The notes: generated from the letters alone by a model not told the origin. A DNA stretch of 64,000 nt from Heliocidaris tuberculata (GCA_025618425.1 CM046851.1:7925969-7989968); one strand, 5' to 3'. Positions 63,701-63,996 are shown, counted from the first letter of the stretch. Program-made: numbers and translations.

Positions 63701-63996
63701 TTTTGGTGATTCTCTTCAACCTATGTGAACCAAAAATGAAGATGATAAAACTGTACATGTTACTACATGTATTAATCCCCTGCTGAGAGCCAAAAAGGTG
63801 TTATCTCTGCAAAAATATATGAATTAACTCCCTCCTGGCTATTTGCAAACATCATGATGTTCTTTTTTTGTCAGAATCAATCATACTGCAATATTGACCA
63901 AAATTTCTTACGGTTTGAATTTGTTTTATGTAGAGCCTTTGGGAGTGGTAGAGACACAACCAAACATTGAGTTCCCACCAGATATGGAAATGCCAG
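2225..63996 (+). CDS. Ank: Ankyrin gene, partial: post-repeat linker, ZU5-ZU5-UPA, death domain, giant C-terminal exon and distal tail exons
   Basis: Ankyrins link membrane proteins to beta-spectrin on the cytoplasmic face of the plasma membrane. I joined 36 exons by splice sites and phase; every junction keeps one reading frame. Domain order is linker, ZU5 (5414-10996), ZU5 (11549-12360), UPA (13044-14443), small-exon linker, death domain (23795-24656), acidic tails. The ankyrin repeats must lie upstream, because the first exon enters in mid-codon. The gene also continues downstream, because the last exon ends in phase 1 at a GT donor. Two C-termini are possible: the stop at 50930-50932 at the end of the giant exon, or a later one reached through the distal exons. 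The family call is certain from the conserved ZU5/UPA text. Orthology to one vertebrate paralogue cannot be decided, since vertebrate ANK1-3 arose by duplication within vertebrates. Confidence 0.95.
2466..2518. repeat. AAT/GAT trinucleotide microsatellite
   Basis: Run of aat, gat and related triplets in an intron. Confidence 0.8.
2972..3205. mobile_element. TA-flanked MITE, copy 1 of 3
   Basis: Starts TAGACCGCTTCGGTAATGTA and ends in the inverted counterpart (CATTACAGAACCGGTCTA). About 234 bp, non-coding. A close copy with the same internal text lies at 8412-8642 and a diverged one at 3499-3724. TA at both ends fits a Tc1/mariner-type target duplication, but the superfamily is an inference. 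Confidence 0.75.
3499..3724. mobile_element. TA-flanked MITE, diverged copy
   Basis: Begins TAGACCAGTTTGCAAATGTA and ends with the approximate inverse (GTGAACTGGTTTA). The internal sequence shares fragments such as GACATAGCAACA with the copies at 2972 and 8412 but is much degraded. Confidence 0.55.
3767..3958 (+). CDS. Ank: Ankyrin exon: linker before ZU5
   Basis: Acceptor cacccaatag, donor gaa|gtaagc, phase 0 at both ends, 64 residues. The peptide runs from [10 protein letters not shown] to [12 protein letters not shown]. It has no recognised domain and is rich in Ser, Gly, Asn and Arg. The GC content and codon bias stand out from the flanking introns. It continues the unstructured linker between the ankyrin repeats and the ZU5 block. 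Symmetric phase makes it a possible cassette. Confidence 0.8.
3959..4783 (+). other. Intron with possible SINE relic
   Basis: AT-rich. Around 4260-4340 there is a tRNA-like stretch with a B-box-like word (AGTTCGAATCT). No exon seen. Confidence 0.55.
4784..5001 (+). CDS. Ank: Ankyrin exon: linker leading into ZU5
   Basis: Acceptor tttaccccag, donor gg|gtagga; enters in phase 0 and leaves two bases (GG) of a Gly codon. The peptide contains [20 protein letters not shown] and ends NQMPFFAG. The next exon continues [13 protein letters not shown], the conserved entry to the first ZU5 domain. The segment is long compared with the equivalent vertebrate linker. I recognise no domain in it. Confidence 0.85.
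5414..5638 (+). CDS. Ank: Ankyrin exon: first ZU5 domain with the DAR spectrin-binding motif
   Basis: Acceptor ttctcacag, donor gg|gtaggc, phase 2 in and out, 75 codons. It encodes [18 protein letters not shown], then [23 protein letters not shown] and QFLG, all hallmarks of the ankyrin N-terminal ZU5. The Asp-Ala-Arg triplet at 5436-5444 corresponds to the motif whose mutation abolishes beta-spectrin binding in vertebrate ankyrins. So this is expected to be a functional spectrin-binding ankyrin. Confidence 0.97.
5639..7456 (+). other. Intron
   Basis: AT-rich, with a C-run at about 5671 and a CCT-rich pyrimidine tract near 7298-7326. No exon seen. The last bases are the acceptor ctgacctcag. 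Confidence 0.6.
7298..7326. repeat. CCT trinucleotide repeat
   Basis: tcctcctcctcatcctcctc-type tract about 130 bp upstream of the 102-bp exon. Confidence 0.75.
7457..7558 (+). CDS. Ank: Ankyrin exon: 34-residue ZU5 segment, symmetric cassette
   Basis: Acceptor ctgacctcag, donor gcg|gtatgt (intron starts at 7559), 102 bp, phase 2 in and out. Encodes [20 protein letters not shown], then [11 protein letters not shown]. It aligns with the conserved vertebrate ankyrin segment of the same length (PPLNEGESL...FLG type). It also resembles the end of the preceding exon ([12 protein letters not shown]...QFLG), so it looks like an ancient internal duplication. Skipping would keep frame and restore an intact FLGPV junction. 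Confidence 0.92.
8412..8642. mobile_element. TA-flanked MITE, copy 2 of 3
   Basis: Begins TAGACCGGTTGAGTAATGTA and ends in its near-perfect inverse (CATTACAGAACCGGTCTA). The inside matches the element at 2972-3205 with scattered changes and a short local duplication (GCTTGCCTGAGGCTTGCC). Confidence 0.8.
9966..10243. repeat. Composite palindromic array of a 17-bp word
   Basis: The word CGCTATTCATAAGGACC and variants occur several times forward, then several times as the complement (GGTCCTTATGAATAGCG). The whole forward-then-reverse block is repeated twice (about 9966-10108 and 10117-10243). It is non-coding and would fold into strong hairpins. Confidence 0.8.
10839..10996 (+). CDS. Ank: Ankyrin exon: end of first ZU5 domain
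   Basis: Acceptor ctcaacag, donor gag g|gtaatt; phase 2 in, phase 1 out. Encodes [20 protein letters not shown], then [12 protein letters not shown] and an acidic segment [13 protein letters not shown]. This matches the conserved ankyrin text in which PVIVEIPHFA is followed by a tryptophan-containing WKEH motif. Confidence 0.96.
10997..11548 (+). other. Intron with possible SINE relic
   Basis: A G-run at about 11036-11050 is followed by a tRNA-like stretch with a B-box-like word (AGTTCAAATCCC) at 11045-11125. No exon. Confidence 0.55.
11045..11130 (+). repeat. Possible tRNA-derived SINE fragment
   Basis: A stretch with AGTTCAAATCCCAGCTTGGG, close to the tRNA B-box consensus, preceded by a weak A-box-like part. 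No functional tRNA is proposed. Confidence 0.3.
11549..11760 (+). CDS. Ank: Ankyrin exon: start of second ZU5 domain
   Basis: Acceptor cctctatag, donor cag|gtgaga; phase 1 in, phase 0 out. Encodes [20 protein letters not shown], then [20 protein letters not shown] and [14 protein letters not shown], the near-invariant core of the ankyrin C-terminal ZU5 domain. Confidence 0.97.
11761..12155 (+). other. Intron
   Basis: No coding signal. A stretch of degenerate ggttagg/ggttaag words lies at 11940-12020. Confidence 0.55.
12156..12360 (+). CDS. Ank: Ankyrin exon: second ZU5 domain
   Basis: Acceptor ctcttttcag, donor aca g|gtacgt; phase 0 in, phase 1 out. Encodes [20 protein letters not shown], then VTIPVPTAY and LRLLCSITG, matching the ZU5 domain end and the junction to UPA in all ankyrins. 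Confidence 0.97.
12361..13043 (+). other. Intron largely filled by a transposon-like element
   Basis: Almost the whole intron is the inverted-repeat element at 12424-12977. The remainder is short flanking sequence and the acceptor gtcttctccag. Confidence 0.7.
12424..12977. mobile_element. Inverted-repeat element, about 554 bp
   Basis: Starts CAGAGCTGCCCACC and ends GGTTGGCAGCTCTG, which are inverted copies with one mismatch. Subterminal words with TACGGA occur at both ends. The flanks show a possible imperfect target duplication (cgttta / cattta). CpG-rich compared with the intron. The 74-residue reading frame inside shows no transposase features. Likely a non-autonomous DNA transposon; class not settled. 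Confidence 0.7.
13044..13140 (+). CDS. Ank: Ankyrin exon: start of UPA domain, with GC donor
   Basis: Acceptor ttctccag, phase 1 in, phase 2 out. Encodes [20 protein letters not shown], then [12 protein letters not shown]. The next exon continues with RFWLMDC, as in every ankyrin, which fixes the exon end at 13140. The intron therefore begins GCAAGA, a GC-AG intron; no GT lies near enough to serve instead. Confidence 0.96.
13141..13529 (+). other. GC-AG intron
   Basis: Begins gcaaga after an exonic AAG and ends ctaccctag. No other feature apart from a short ACATGTACATGTAG palindrome. Confidence 0.8.
13530..13758 (+). CDS. Ank: Ankyrin exon: UPA domain core
   Basis: Acceptor ctaccctag, donor gag|gtaaga; phase 2 in, phase 0 out. 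Encodes [48 protein letters not shown] and EVARSKFVE. These are the signature segments of the UPA domain, which packs against the tandem ZU5 domains in the spectrin-binding supramodule. Confidence 0.97.
13759..14191 (+). other. Intron
   Basis: AT-rich. No feature supported. Confidence 0.55.
14192..14443 (+). CDS. Ank: Ankyrin exon: end of UPA domain
   Basis: Acceptor accctgcag, donor aag|gtaagg, phase 0 both ends, 84 residues. Encodes [40 protein letters not shown] and [12 protein letters not shown]. These match the conserved C-terminal part of UPA and the NLNITLP-type tail found in other ankyrins. Confidence 0.96.
14444..15548 (+). other. Intron
   Basis: AT-rich and without recognised elements; ends in a purine-containing acceptor (cctcgaaaag). 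Confidence 0.5.
15549..15602 (+). CDS. Ank: Ankyrin small exon, acidic Ser/Glu linker (18 residues)
   Basis: 54 bp, phase 0 both ends, donor gag|gtattt. Encodes [18 protein letters not shown], similar in character to the acidic ES-rich stretch that follows UPA in vertebrate ankyrins. The acceptor is weak (purines just before AG), but this is the only AG that keeps the frame open through to the donor. Confidence 0.75.
15603..16863 (+). other. Intron with possible SINE relic
   Basis: A tRNA-like A-box word (GTAGTGGTGTAGTGGTTA-like) lies at about 15975-16040. Nothing else supported. Confidence 0.5.
16864..16887 (+). CDS. Ank: Ankyrin microexon, 24 bp (EYKMEKGE)
   Basis: Strong acceptor (pyrimidine-rich, ccactaccag), donor gag|gtatga. 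Eight codons, phase 0 on both sides, charged peptide in keeping with the flanking linker. Too short for any reading-frame scan; supported by paired splice sites and phase only. Confidence 0.65.
16888..17822 (+). other. Intron
   Basis: AT-rich. Nothing supported. Confidence 0.5.
17823..17843 (+). CDS. Ank: Ankyrin microexon, 21 bp (REQYTTQ)
   Basis: Acceptor ccctttcacag, donor cag|gtaaca. Seven codons, phase 0 both sides. It fits the run of small in-frame exons between UPA and the death domain. Confidence 0.6.
17844..19047 (+). other. Intron with C-tracts
   Basis: Poly-C tracts at about 18593-18605 and 18781-18797. No exon seen. Confidence 0.5.
19048..19071 (+). CDS. Ank: Ankyrin microexon, 24 bp (KEQKMFTK)
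   Basis: Acceptor ggctcgacag, donor aag|gtatct. Eight codons, phase 0 both sides, basic and charged. Supported by splice-site pairing and phase. Confidence 0.6.
19072..19769 (+). other. Intron
   Basis: No feature supported. Confidence 0.5.
19770..19820 (+). CDS. Ank: Ankyrin small exon, 51 bp
   Basis: Acceptor tccacccacag, donor aag|gtatat. Seventeen codons, [17 protein letters not shown], phase 0 both sides. Linker between UPA and the death domain. Confidence 0.75.
19842..20255 (-). mobile_element. piggyBac-like MITE, copy 1 (inverted)
   Basis: TTAA at both ends, termini TTAACCCTTTCAAGACAA and CATGAAAGGGTTAA, about 414 bp, non-coding. The TTAA target site and CCCTTT-type termini are typical of the piggyBac superfamily. 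Copies in the opposite orientation lie at 21578-21990 and 27720-28134. Confidence 0.75.
21578..21990 (+). mobile_element. piggyBac-like MITE, copy 2
   Basis: Begins CCCTTTCAGGACAGGAATTA without an intact TTAA and ends GTCTTGAAAGGGTTAA. The internal text (AAATTGGCAACAATA, CAAACCACAAAATGTGG) matches copies 1 and 3. Inverted relative to copy 1 in the same intron. Confidence 0.72.
22381..22535. repeat. 155-bp foldback element
   Basis: Perfect 17-bp inverted repeat, ACAAATAATTCATGTTT at 22381-22397 and its complement at 22519-22535. An inner hairpin is formed by ATAATGAAC and GTTCATTAT around 22445-22475. Confidence 0.65.
23180..23264 (+). CDS. Ank: Ankyrin exon: linker before the death domain
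   Basis: Acceptor gtttgtttag, donor atg a|gtaagt; phase 0 in, phase 1 out. Encodes [20 protein letters not shown], then TFLQDPSM. It changes phase from 0 to 1, so it pairs with the phase-1 death-domain exons. No domain of its own. Confidence 0.85.
23265..23794 (+). other. Intron
   Basis: No feature supported apart from A-runs. Confidence 0.5.
23795..23998 (+). CDS. Ank: Ankyrin exon: death domain, main part
   Basis: Acceptor cttgtgcag, donor aca a|gtaagt, 204 bp, phase 1 both ends. Encodes [36 protein letters not shown], and ALVML-like [18 protein letters not shown]. The W..LGRELG...I..I.........LL..W pattern is the death-domain fold as found in ankyrins (SWTELARELDF type). The death domain regulates ankyrin partners and stability; here it comes before the giant exon. 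Confidence 0.96.
23999..24506 (+). other. Intron
   Basis: Nothing beyond a short G-run near 24340. Confidence 0.5.
24507..24656 (+). CDS. Ank: Ankyrin exon: end of death domain
   Basis: Acceptor tgttttctag, donor tca g|gtgagt, 150 bp, phase 1 both ends. Encodes [20 protein letters not shown], the last death-domain helix (compare the L...L..I.R.DI pattern of ankyrins), followed by an acidic tail with [16 protein letters not shown]. Confidence 0.94.
24657..25139 (+). other. Intron with a transposon end
   Basis: At about 24804-24838, CAGGGGTAGATCCAGGATTT is a truncated left end of the hAT-like element found at 59242. Otherwise AT-rich. Confidence 0.55.
24804..24838 (+). mobile_element. Truncated end of a hAT-like MITE
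   Basis: Shares the CAGGGG-GATCCAGGATTT-GTAT-AGGGGG text with the start of the element at 59242-59617. No partner end nearby. Confidence 0.5.
25140..25210 (+). CDS. Ank: Ankyrin exon: linker after the death domain
   Basis: Acceptor cattctccag, donor ggg|gtaatt; phase 1 in, phase 0 out. Encodes [20 protein letters not shown], then EFSG. It returns the frame to phase 0, which is kept by every following exon up to 56830. Confidence 0.85.
25679..25723. repeat. GA microsatellite
   Basis: Interrupted (GA)n tract. Confidence 0.85.
27249..27347 (+). other. Candidate alternative first coding exon (33 residues)
   Basis: ATG in a good context (A at -3, G at +4) opens 33 codons, [20 protein letters not shown] onward to GQIHAFK, ending exactly at a donor aag|gtatgc in phase 0. 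That matches the phase of the next exon at 28923. The segment is CpG-rich within AT-rich intron. No acceptor AG with an open frame lies upstream, so it can only be a first exon. No transcript evidence. Confidence 0.3.
27654..27692. repeat. CT microsatellite
   Basis: Nearly pure (CT)n tract. Confidence 0.85.
27720..28134 (+). mobile_element. piggyBac-like MITE, copy 3 (intact TTAA ends)
   Basis: TTAACCCTTTCAGGACAAGA at the left, CTCCAAAGGGTTAA at the right, about 415 bp, TTAA on both sides. Same internal text as copies at 19842 and 21578, same orientation as the latter. Confidence 0.78.
28923..28961 (+). CDS. Ank: Ankyrin small exon, 39 bp (1 of 4)
   Basis: Acceptor ggtaacgcag, donor gag|gtattc. 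Thirteen codons, [13 protein letters not shown], phase 0 both sides. The first of four separate 39-bp exons after the death domain. The acceptor pyrimidine tract is more distant than usual, so this is the least sure of the four. Confidence 0.6.
28962..29565 (+). other. Intron
   Basis: Nothing supported. Confidence 0.5.
29566..29604 (+). CDS. Ank: Ankyrin small exon, 39 bp (2 of 4)
   Basis: Acceptor gacaaacatag, donor aag|gtactg. Thirteen codons, [13 protein letters not shown], phase 0 both sides; charged and helix-prone. Confidence 0.75.
29605..30043 (+). other. Intron
   Basis: Ends in a strong pyrimidine tract. Nothing else. Confidence 0.5.
30044..30082 (+). CDS. Ank: Ankyrin small exon, 39 bp (3 of 4)
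   Basis: Acceptor attctccctcag, donor gag|gtacat. Thirteen codons, [13 protein letters not shown], phase 0 both sides. Confidence 0.8.
30083..32356 (+). other. Intron
   Basis: Around 31018-31090 a short cluster of CCAGTNCAAA words occurs. A possible 6-bp exon at 31246 was rejected. No other element recognised. Confidence 0.5.
32357..32395 (+). CDS. Ank: Ankyrin small exon, 39 bp (4 of 4)
   Basis: Acceptor ccttcctcacag, donor gag|gtaagt, both strong. Thirteen codons, [13 protein letters not shown], phase 0 both sides. Confidence 0.82.
32396..33315 (+). other. Intron with TA microsatellite
   Basis: A pure TA tract at 32838-32884. No exon seen. Confidence 0.6.
32838..32884. repeat. TA dinucleotide microsatellite
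   Basis: About 23 TA units. Confidence 0.9.
33316..33408 (+). CDS. Ank: Ankyrin exon, 93 bp, charged helix
   Basis: Acceptor cattcgctag, donor gag|gtaatc, phase 0 both sides, 31 residues. [20 protein letters not shown] is likely helical or coiled-coil, followed by [11 protein letters not shown]. Confidence 0.85.
33409..34775 (+). other. Intron
   Basis: C-tract near 33521-33541. Nothing else supported. Confidence 0.5.
34776..34805 (+). CDS. Ank: Ankyrin microexon, 30 bp ([10 protein letters not shown])
   Basis: Acceptor ttcacttttag, donor cag|gtattg, ten codons, phase 0 both sides. Confidence 0.7.
34806..36197 (+). other. Intron
   Basis: AT-rich. No feature supported. Confidence 0.5.
36198..37172 (+). 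CDS. Ank: Ankyrin exon, 975 bp, acidic unstructured tail with internal repeats
   Basis: Acceptor cctccccttag, donor gag|gtacgc, phase 0 both sides, 325 residues. Ser/Glu/Pro-rich. Near the N-terminus [15 protein letters not shown] is an alternating Thr/Val stretch of the type that recurs in the giant exon. In the middle a degenerate repeat occurs: [26 protein letters not shown] and [13 protein letters not shown]. No catalytic or membrane feature. It is a large cassette: inclusion or skipping keeps the frame. Confidence 0.93.
37173..39367 (+). other. Intron with a candidate 24-bp microexon
   Basis: AT-rich. The only internal candidate is at 38015-38038. Confidence 0.5.
38015..38038 (+). CDS. 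Candidate ankyrin microexon, 24 bp (KLALSIIN)
   Basis: Acceptor cccccatcaactgcag after a pyrimidine tract, donor aat|gtaaga; eight codons, phase 0 both sides. Hydrophobic peptide unlike its charged neighbours, so a chance pairing of sites is quite possible. Confidence 0.3.
39368..39403 (+). CDS. Ank: Ankyrin microexon, 36 bp ([12 protein letters not shown])
   Basis: Acceptor ctcttatgtag, donor ggg|gtaagt, twelve codons, phase 0 both sides. Confidence 0.72.
39404..42321 (+). other. Intron
   Basis: An AGT-type trinucleotide region at 40235-40315. A reading frame at 39742-39987 has slightly higher GC but no family resemblance and is left out. No other element. Confidence 0.5.
40235..40315. repeat. 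Interrupted AGT/GGT trinucleotide repeat
   Basis: agtagtagta... then gtagtggtagtggtagtgg; imperfect. Confidence 0.7.
42322..42381 (+). CDS. Ank: Ankyrin exon, 60 bp, branch point before the giant exon
   Basis: Acceptor taacaccacag, donor gag|gtaaga, phase 0 both sides, 20 residues, [20 protein letters not shown]. It can join in frame either to the giant exon at 43016 or, skipping it, to the small exon at 53913. Confidence 0.85.
42382..43015 (+). other. Intron before the giant exon
   Basis: Two short TA-rich tracts (about 42860-42880 and 42920-42932). Ends in acceptor ctctctgtag. Confidence 0.55.
43016..50932 (+). CDS. Ank: Ankyrin giant exon, 2638 residues, acidic repeats and C-terminal hydrophobic anchor
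   Basis: Acceptor ctctctgtag, phase 0; open for 7917 bp to TGA at 50930-50932. Giant exons are the hallmark of axonal or neuronal ankyrins (vertebrate 480-kDa AnkG and 440-kDa AnkB, C. elegans UNC-44, Drosophila Ank2). The protein is very rich in Glu, Pro, Val, Thr and Ser. Residues about 430-1400 are a tandem array (44300-47220) of an 86-residue unit. A second repeated module (SEER-GEK..., then IHE-V-QT-VT) appears at 47811 and 48176. Alternating Thr/Val stretches ([29 protein letters not shown]) recur. Near the end [20 protein letters not shown] resembles the VVKKVTRK tail of vertebrate ankyrins. The last residues, [20 protein letters not shown], form a hydrophobic segment ending at the stop. 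Because exons follow downstream, this is an alternative last exon, unless the donor at 50768 is used. Confidence 0.96.
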   Translation, partial: TITRTVKTVEQEIITQESSRIETKKDIPEEPSYPSEEYKETETKEPEEPKAPAPVETFETEVKETEKWTESEAVALTQSQVQQDIPVKESEKEPEEKKEVVLEHDIQTKVQQYEKLTETVKPYEEPVVEHREIDENSKTQDTTFPQDLDLQSKDQDVPLERMVQSPEPVTSPEAQQKEVTYGYEQQREVTVITQTTKVEKKTDVVEFQEERKFDEQEQEPQVSEPAPEEQESSAQNLPDFDKPIKVQQVHEKETLLEPTTHAAIEEKTFEYDEQTQDTTEETVQDEPRPTEFKEPSDEPVIEMDKVEEVREEVEEAPESLINEPSPKEHEEVTHYQETVTTTVITRTEIQGDAGEEEVDGGMFSKPTVPEDRKEAVDIPGEQVREYVSNVVDSAIIKEQSRPEFLDQAEEPAVESDLIPESPIGDDSHTSTTVLERETDKIVIKDTIQIIEKKQVVFDDEPEEEQPPTDSIPEVSEDVPREAETEEEQLTAVPSDLLPEAPADVPKEDEPQISTTYIEKETHEVVVKEAVQIIEKKQVVFDDEPEEEQVPTVKSDSVLEAPEKVPKEDKPEEEQVPTVTSDLLPEAPEDVPKQDDSGISTTYTEKETHDVVVKEVVQSIEKKQVVFDDKPKKELVPTVTADSVPEAPGNVSKGVEPEEEQLPAVTSKLLPEAPEDVPKEDEPQISTTYTEKETHEVVVKEAVQSIEKKQVVFDDEPEEEQVPTVTSDSVLKAPEKVPKEDEPEEEQVPIVTSDLLPEAPEDVPKEDQPQISTTYTEKETHEVVVKEAVQIIEKKQVVFDDEPEEEKVTTVISDSVLEAPEKIPKEGKPEEEQVPTIPSDSLPEAPEDVPQEDAPQISTTYTEKETHEVVVKEAVQIIEKKQIVIDDEPEEEKVTTVISDSVLETPEKVPKEDKPEEEQLPTVTSDLLPEAPEDVPKEDQPQISTTYTEKETHEVVVKEAVQIIEKKQVVFDDEPEEEKVTTVISDSVLEAPEKIPKEGKPEEEQVPTIPSDSLPEAPEDVPQEDAPQISTTYTEKETHEVVVKEAVQIIEKKQIVIDDEPEEEQVPTVQSDSVLEAPEKIPKEDKPEEEQVPTVTSDSLPEAPKDVPEDDEPQISTTYTEKETHEVVVTEAVQIIEKKQIVIDDEPDEEKVTTVISDSVLETPEKVPKEDKPEEEQVPTVTSDSLPEAPEDVPEEDEPKISTTYTEKETHEVVVKEAVQIIEKKQIVIDDEPEEEKVTTVISDSVLETPEKVPKEDKPEEEQVPTVTSDSLPEAPKDVPEEDEPQISTTYTEKETHEVVVKEAVHIIEKKQIVIDDEPEEEKVTTVISDSVLETPEKVPKEDEPEEEQVPTVTSVSLPEAPEDVPEEDEPQISTTYTEKETHEVIVKETVEIIEKKQIVFDDEFVARPEEEQKQVDYDDLRLDETQPDTSVQEPTEAPEEPVIGEDIIIEEKAKPTEETDLQHLQVEEVRQEDIPEEITKEPAEESTEPAHDMTLHRREEFTTQNLEFLGAPEYEEEDISTSMEVMPSERENVEGDDDFLEDIQEEPESEIPLDDREKYDIAPAETTYMYEERTQHVIISDEQVEPASVISESHEESISEERIGEKSVTTEFKQTVLHEEIHHLTSDTPLDVQDDTQTQDDEPRDVIHEVVEQTEVTAAHSEVYIPTELIVDQTKVEEETIPEATEKISQEIGSEFETSVETRDSLSIHEATPRPEEESVSEERRGEKVVTSTFKETVLQEEIHSLVEDFPHDVAEESGVPKEEVRDSIHETVQQTTVTSTHTEIQRLSTLPVTDRDVEEMHMEEEQTQPTNAELEDLSPREEGMTSEDVEELQEDQQGHIAGNGSYSHETTTEETRTTVVTREVRFIEDVKVDASEPEDEAHLAEEPDMTEHDISIDEDQSDDSDMIPEIKLDLQSDEIVQDDDVLAERRARDHGYLIEPDPPTEESEIILGEDGILGEQLGVDDDEDLDAKTESISYMEEQVDETPLAREDQPEVESSPAYYDIQTSVASDIPVVEDDGQQRPESKQEESDDVTSYKTIEQAMVIEGEVYLESEPRGERDPAGEEMPPVDHEPAAVPEDGRSTPDILDITGEYATSYTHVEMTQQSYQIDEPSSPLDISREEDRETSREQEQVELETEDVKEGAALAAVEQQYLVDTPASETNVHDQWVETQVGDATMRTRQTHTEDTYTDETEDGQTVYTRHVVTETRVITSSGPLVEGMMHPAEYPEELVIQAQPPSPDSLHTPEIQELPDTPESSTHEGSTGPTDHQGFCYESMDVTQSATESTQVVVDNEVVGHQVEDQEEPQEAPLLDGPTESDYYDQNLIGVSQQQEYEYQEEEPEPEIIDSPQDVELPEGEDIPPQQYSDLALQQEVSASLSHEQAPGDVEHHETMVQESHVQLSVYSERQSVPAYDTETFDVEEDDRADSVVSPRPPEPVSEVETQLPPTEMNVLESSPAPEPETEQVEEGAVGDEVDSPTKPYKGQMPVPTTPETEGSEGPPKSPQGSVDDQSTHVVTHEEFETKQEDGGVVKKSVHVTRTTFRREVSFPGESVQSGEAILQTRSVSEFLAGPEQQTQLRSREVLRQDSQSTSLRTVSHALHESNHGSNLLTWLSSIDPKVLVVCLGLLIVTLLMFL
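44300..47220 (+). repeat. 258-bp coding tandem array: ten full units plus diverged first and partial last
   Basis: Units start at 44549, 44807, 45065, 45323, 45581, 45839, 46097, 46355, 46613 and 46871, all exactly 258 bp apart. A diverged unit of 249 bp precedes (44300) and a truncated one follows (47129). Each 86-residue unit begins [20 protein letters not shown], continues [12 protein letters not shown], then carries two 26- to 28-residue sub-repeats of the type [20 protein letters not shown]. Units 5 and 7 look identical. Confidence 0.95.
47811..48385 (+). repeat. Two-copy protein module in the giant exon
   Basis: [20 protein letters not shown] (from 47811) and [20 protein letters not shown] (from 48176) are each followed by EEIH-L, an acidic stretch, and RD-IHE-V-QT-VT--H-E. 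Spacing is about 365 bp. Confidence 0.75.
50768..50773 (+). promoter_or_regulatory. Candidate in-frame 5' splice site inside the giant exon
   Basis: GAG|GTATTA at a codon boundary (GAG 50765-50767), the same GAG|GTA style and phase 0 as the neighbouring exons. Splicing from here to the GAG at 53913 would remove the last 54 residues, including the hydrophobic tail. Confidence 0.35.
50879..50929 (+). other. Predicted C-terminal transmembrane segment (17 residues)
   Basis: [17 protein letters not shown] follows the polar-to-hydrophobic boundary DPK and runs straight to the stop codon. Uninterrupted hydrophobic, with no charged residue. This is the layout of a tail-anchored membrane protein, though 17 residues is on the short side. 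Confidence 0.7.
51275..51280 (+). terminator. Candidate polyadenylation signal AATAAA
   Basis: First AATAAA after the giant-exon stop, about 345 bases downstream. Confidence 0.35.
52533..52538 (+). terminator. Candidate polyadenylation signal AATAAA
   Basis: AATAAA followed by a T-rich and TG-containing stretch. Confidence 0.35.
52541..53912 (+). other. Intron or intergenic stretch before the first distal exon
   Basis: AT-rich; nothing supported. Confidence 0.5.
53913..53945 (+). CDS. Ank: Ankyrin microexon, 33 bp, first distal-tail exon
   Basis: Acceptor cccccattttag, donor gag|gtaccg, eleven codons, [11 protein letters not shown], phase 0 both sides. Compatible with the exon at 42322 (giant exon skipped) and with the candidate donor at 50768. 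Confidence 0.75.
54964..55018. repeat. GA microsatellite
   Basis: Nearly pure (AG)n tract. Confidence 0.9.
55158..55190 (+). other. Candidate alternative terminal exon ([10 protein letters not shown], stop)
   Basis: Very strong acceptor (ttttcttctctttgcag). From it, phase 0 gives ten residues and TAA. No donor follows in frame. Could end the protein after the exon at 53913, or be a chance acceptor in a pyrimidine-rich intron. Confidence 0.25.
55428..55610 (+). other. Candidate alternative terminal exon with hydrophobic tail (60 residues)
   Basis: Acceptor cattccttctcag, then 60 open codons in phase 0, [20 protein letters not shown] onward, ending [20 protein letters not shown] plus four residues and TAG. 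Locally CpG-rich. Pyrimidine-rich DNA tends to give Phe/Leu/Ser reading frames by chance, so this is weak. Confidence 0.25.
56830..56950 (+). CDS. Ank: Ankyrin distal-tail exon
   Basis: Acceptor gttcttcacag, donor agt g|gtatgt; phase 0 in, phase 1 out, 121 bp. Encodes [20 protein letters not shown], then [20 protein letters not shown]. The [16 protein letters not shown] stretch looks like an amphipathic helix and a possible short linear binding motif. I do not recognise a family. Confidence 0.9.
57142..57623. mobile_element. Inverted-repeat MITE, about 480 bp
   Basis: Left end AAAGGGCAATCCAACCTT, right end AAGGTTGGATTTTCCTCT. The inside is also partly palindromic (GAAAGTTTGAAAGAAATCGG versus CCAATTTCATTTAAACTTTC). 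Non-coding. Confidence 0.75.
58123..58270. mobile_element. TA-flanked MITE, pogo/Tc1-mariner-like ends
   Basis: TACAGTGGAACCTCGCTATA at the left and ATAATGGGGTTCCACTGTA at the right, inverted copies with TA at both ends, 148 bp. The CAGTGGAACC-type terminus is seen in many pogo-like elements. Confidence 0.8.
58344..58595 (+). CDS. Ank: Ankyrin distal-tail exon, 252 bp, acidic
   Basis: Acceptor caatgattag, donor tct c|gtaagt; phase 1 both ends. Encodes [20 protein letters not shown], then [20 protein letters not shown] and [14 protein letters not shown]. Acidic and Pro-rich, with a helix-prone [14 protein letters not shown] segment. No known domain. Confidence 0.92.
59242..59617. mobile_element. 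hAT-like MITE with 8-bp target duplication
   Basis: The target duplication GTCTCTCA lies at 59234-59241 and 59618-59625. Ends CAGGGGCGGATCCAGGATTT and AAATCCGCCACTG are inverted. It contains a duplicated CGCCAGCCCTCCAAAAGTC segment and a 98-base G tract. An 8-bp duplication and CAG..CTG ends are hAT features. Confidence 0.82.
59425..59522 (+). repeat. 98-base G tract with one A
   Basis: Uninterrupted G except A at 59498. Length may be affected by sequencing or assembly. Strong G-quadruplex potential. Confidence 0.85.
60165..60311 (+). CDS. Ank: Ankyrin distal-tail exon, 147 bp
   Basis: Acceptor ggctatgtag, donor gga g|gtgatt; phase 1 both ends. Encodes [20 protein letters not shown], then [20 protein letters not shown]. 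The D-LLPDDVE segment is reminiscent of acidic motifs in ankyrin tails, but no family is assigned. Confidence 0.9.
60312..61130 (+). other. Intron with tetranucleotide repeats
   Basis: TGAT and TGAG repeats at 60693-60786; G run at about 60619-60632; C run near 60957-60971. Confidence 0.6.
60693..60786. repeat. TGAT/GAGT tetranucleotide microsatellite
   Basis: Compound (GATT)n-(GAGT)n-(GATT)n tract. Confidence 0.85.
61131..61202 (+). CDS. Ank: Ankyrin distal-tail exon, 72 bp
   Basis: Acceptor tcttcccattttag, donor aat g|gtgggt; phase 1 both ends. Encodes [20 protein letters not shown], then LPN. Acidic with aromatic residues; likely disordered. Confidence 0.88.
61257..61363. mobile_element. 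Small inverted-repeat element, 107 bp
   Basis: CAGTCGCGGATCTAGAGGG at the left, GGATCTGCGACTG at the right, internal CCCCTCTATCTAAAAATCCC. Resembles the hAT-like family at 59242 in its GCGGATC ends. Confidence 0.7.
61931..62043 (+). other. Candidate alternative terminal exon (basic tail)
   Basis: Acceptor cctttttcaatag; phase 1, as required by the exon at 61131, gives [20 protein letters not shown], then [16 protein letters not shown] and TAG. Basic where all neighbours are acidic, so either a real alternative tail or chance. Confidence 0.25.
63934..63996 (+). CDS. Ank: Ankyrin distal-tail exon, 63 bp, last in window
   Basis: Acceptor gttttatgtag, donor cca g|gtaa at the window edge; phase 1 both ends. 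Encodes [20 protein letters not shown]. The protein continues beyond the window. Confidence 0.85.

Larger units (their letters stand above)
61203..63933 (+). other. Intron with a small MITE and a candidate terminal exon
   Basis: A 107-bp inverted-repeat element at 61257-61363 and a candidate terminal exon at 61931-62043. Remainder AT-rich. Confidence 0.55.
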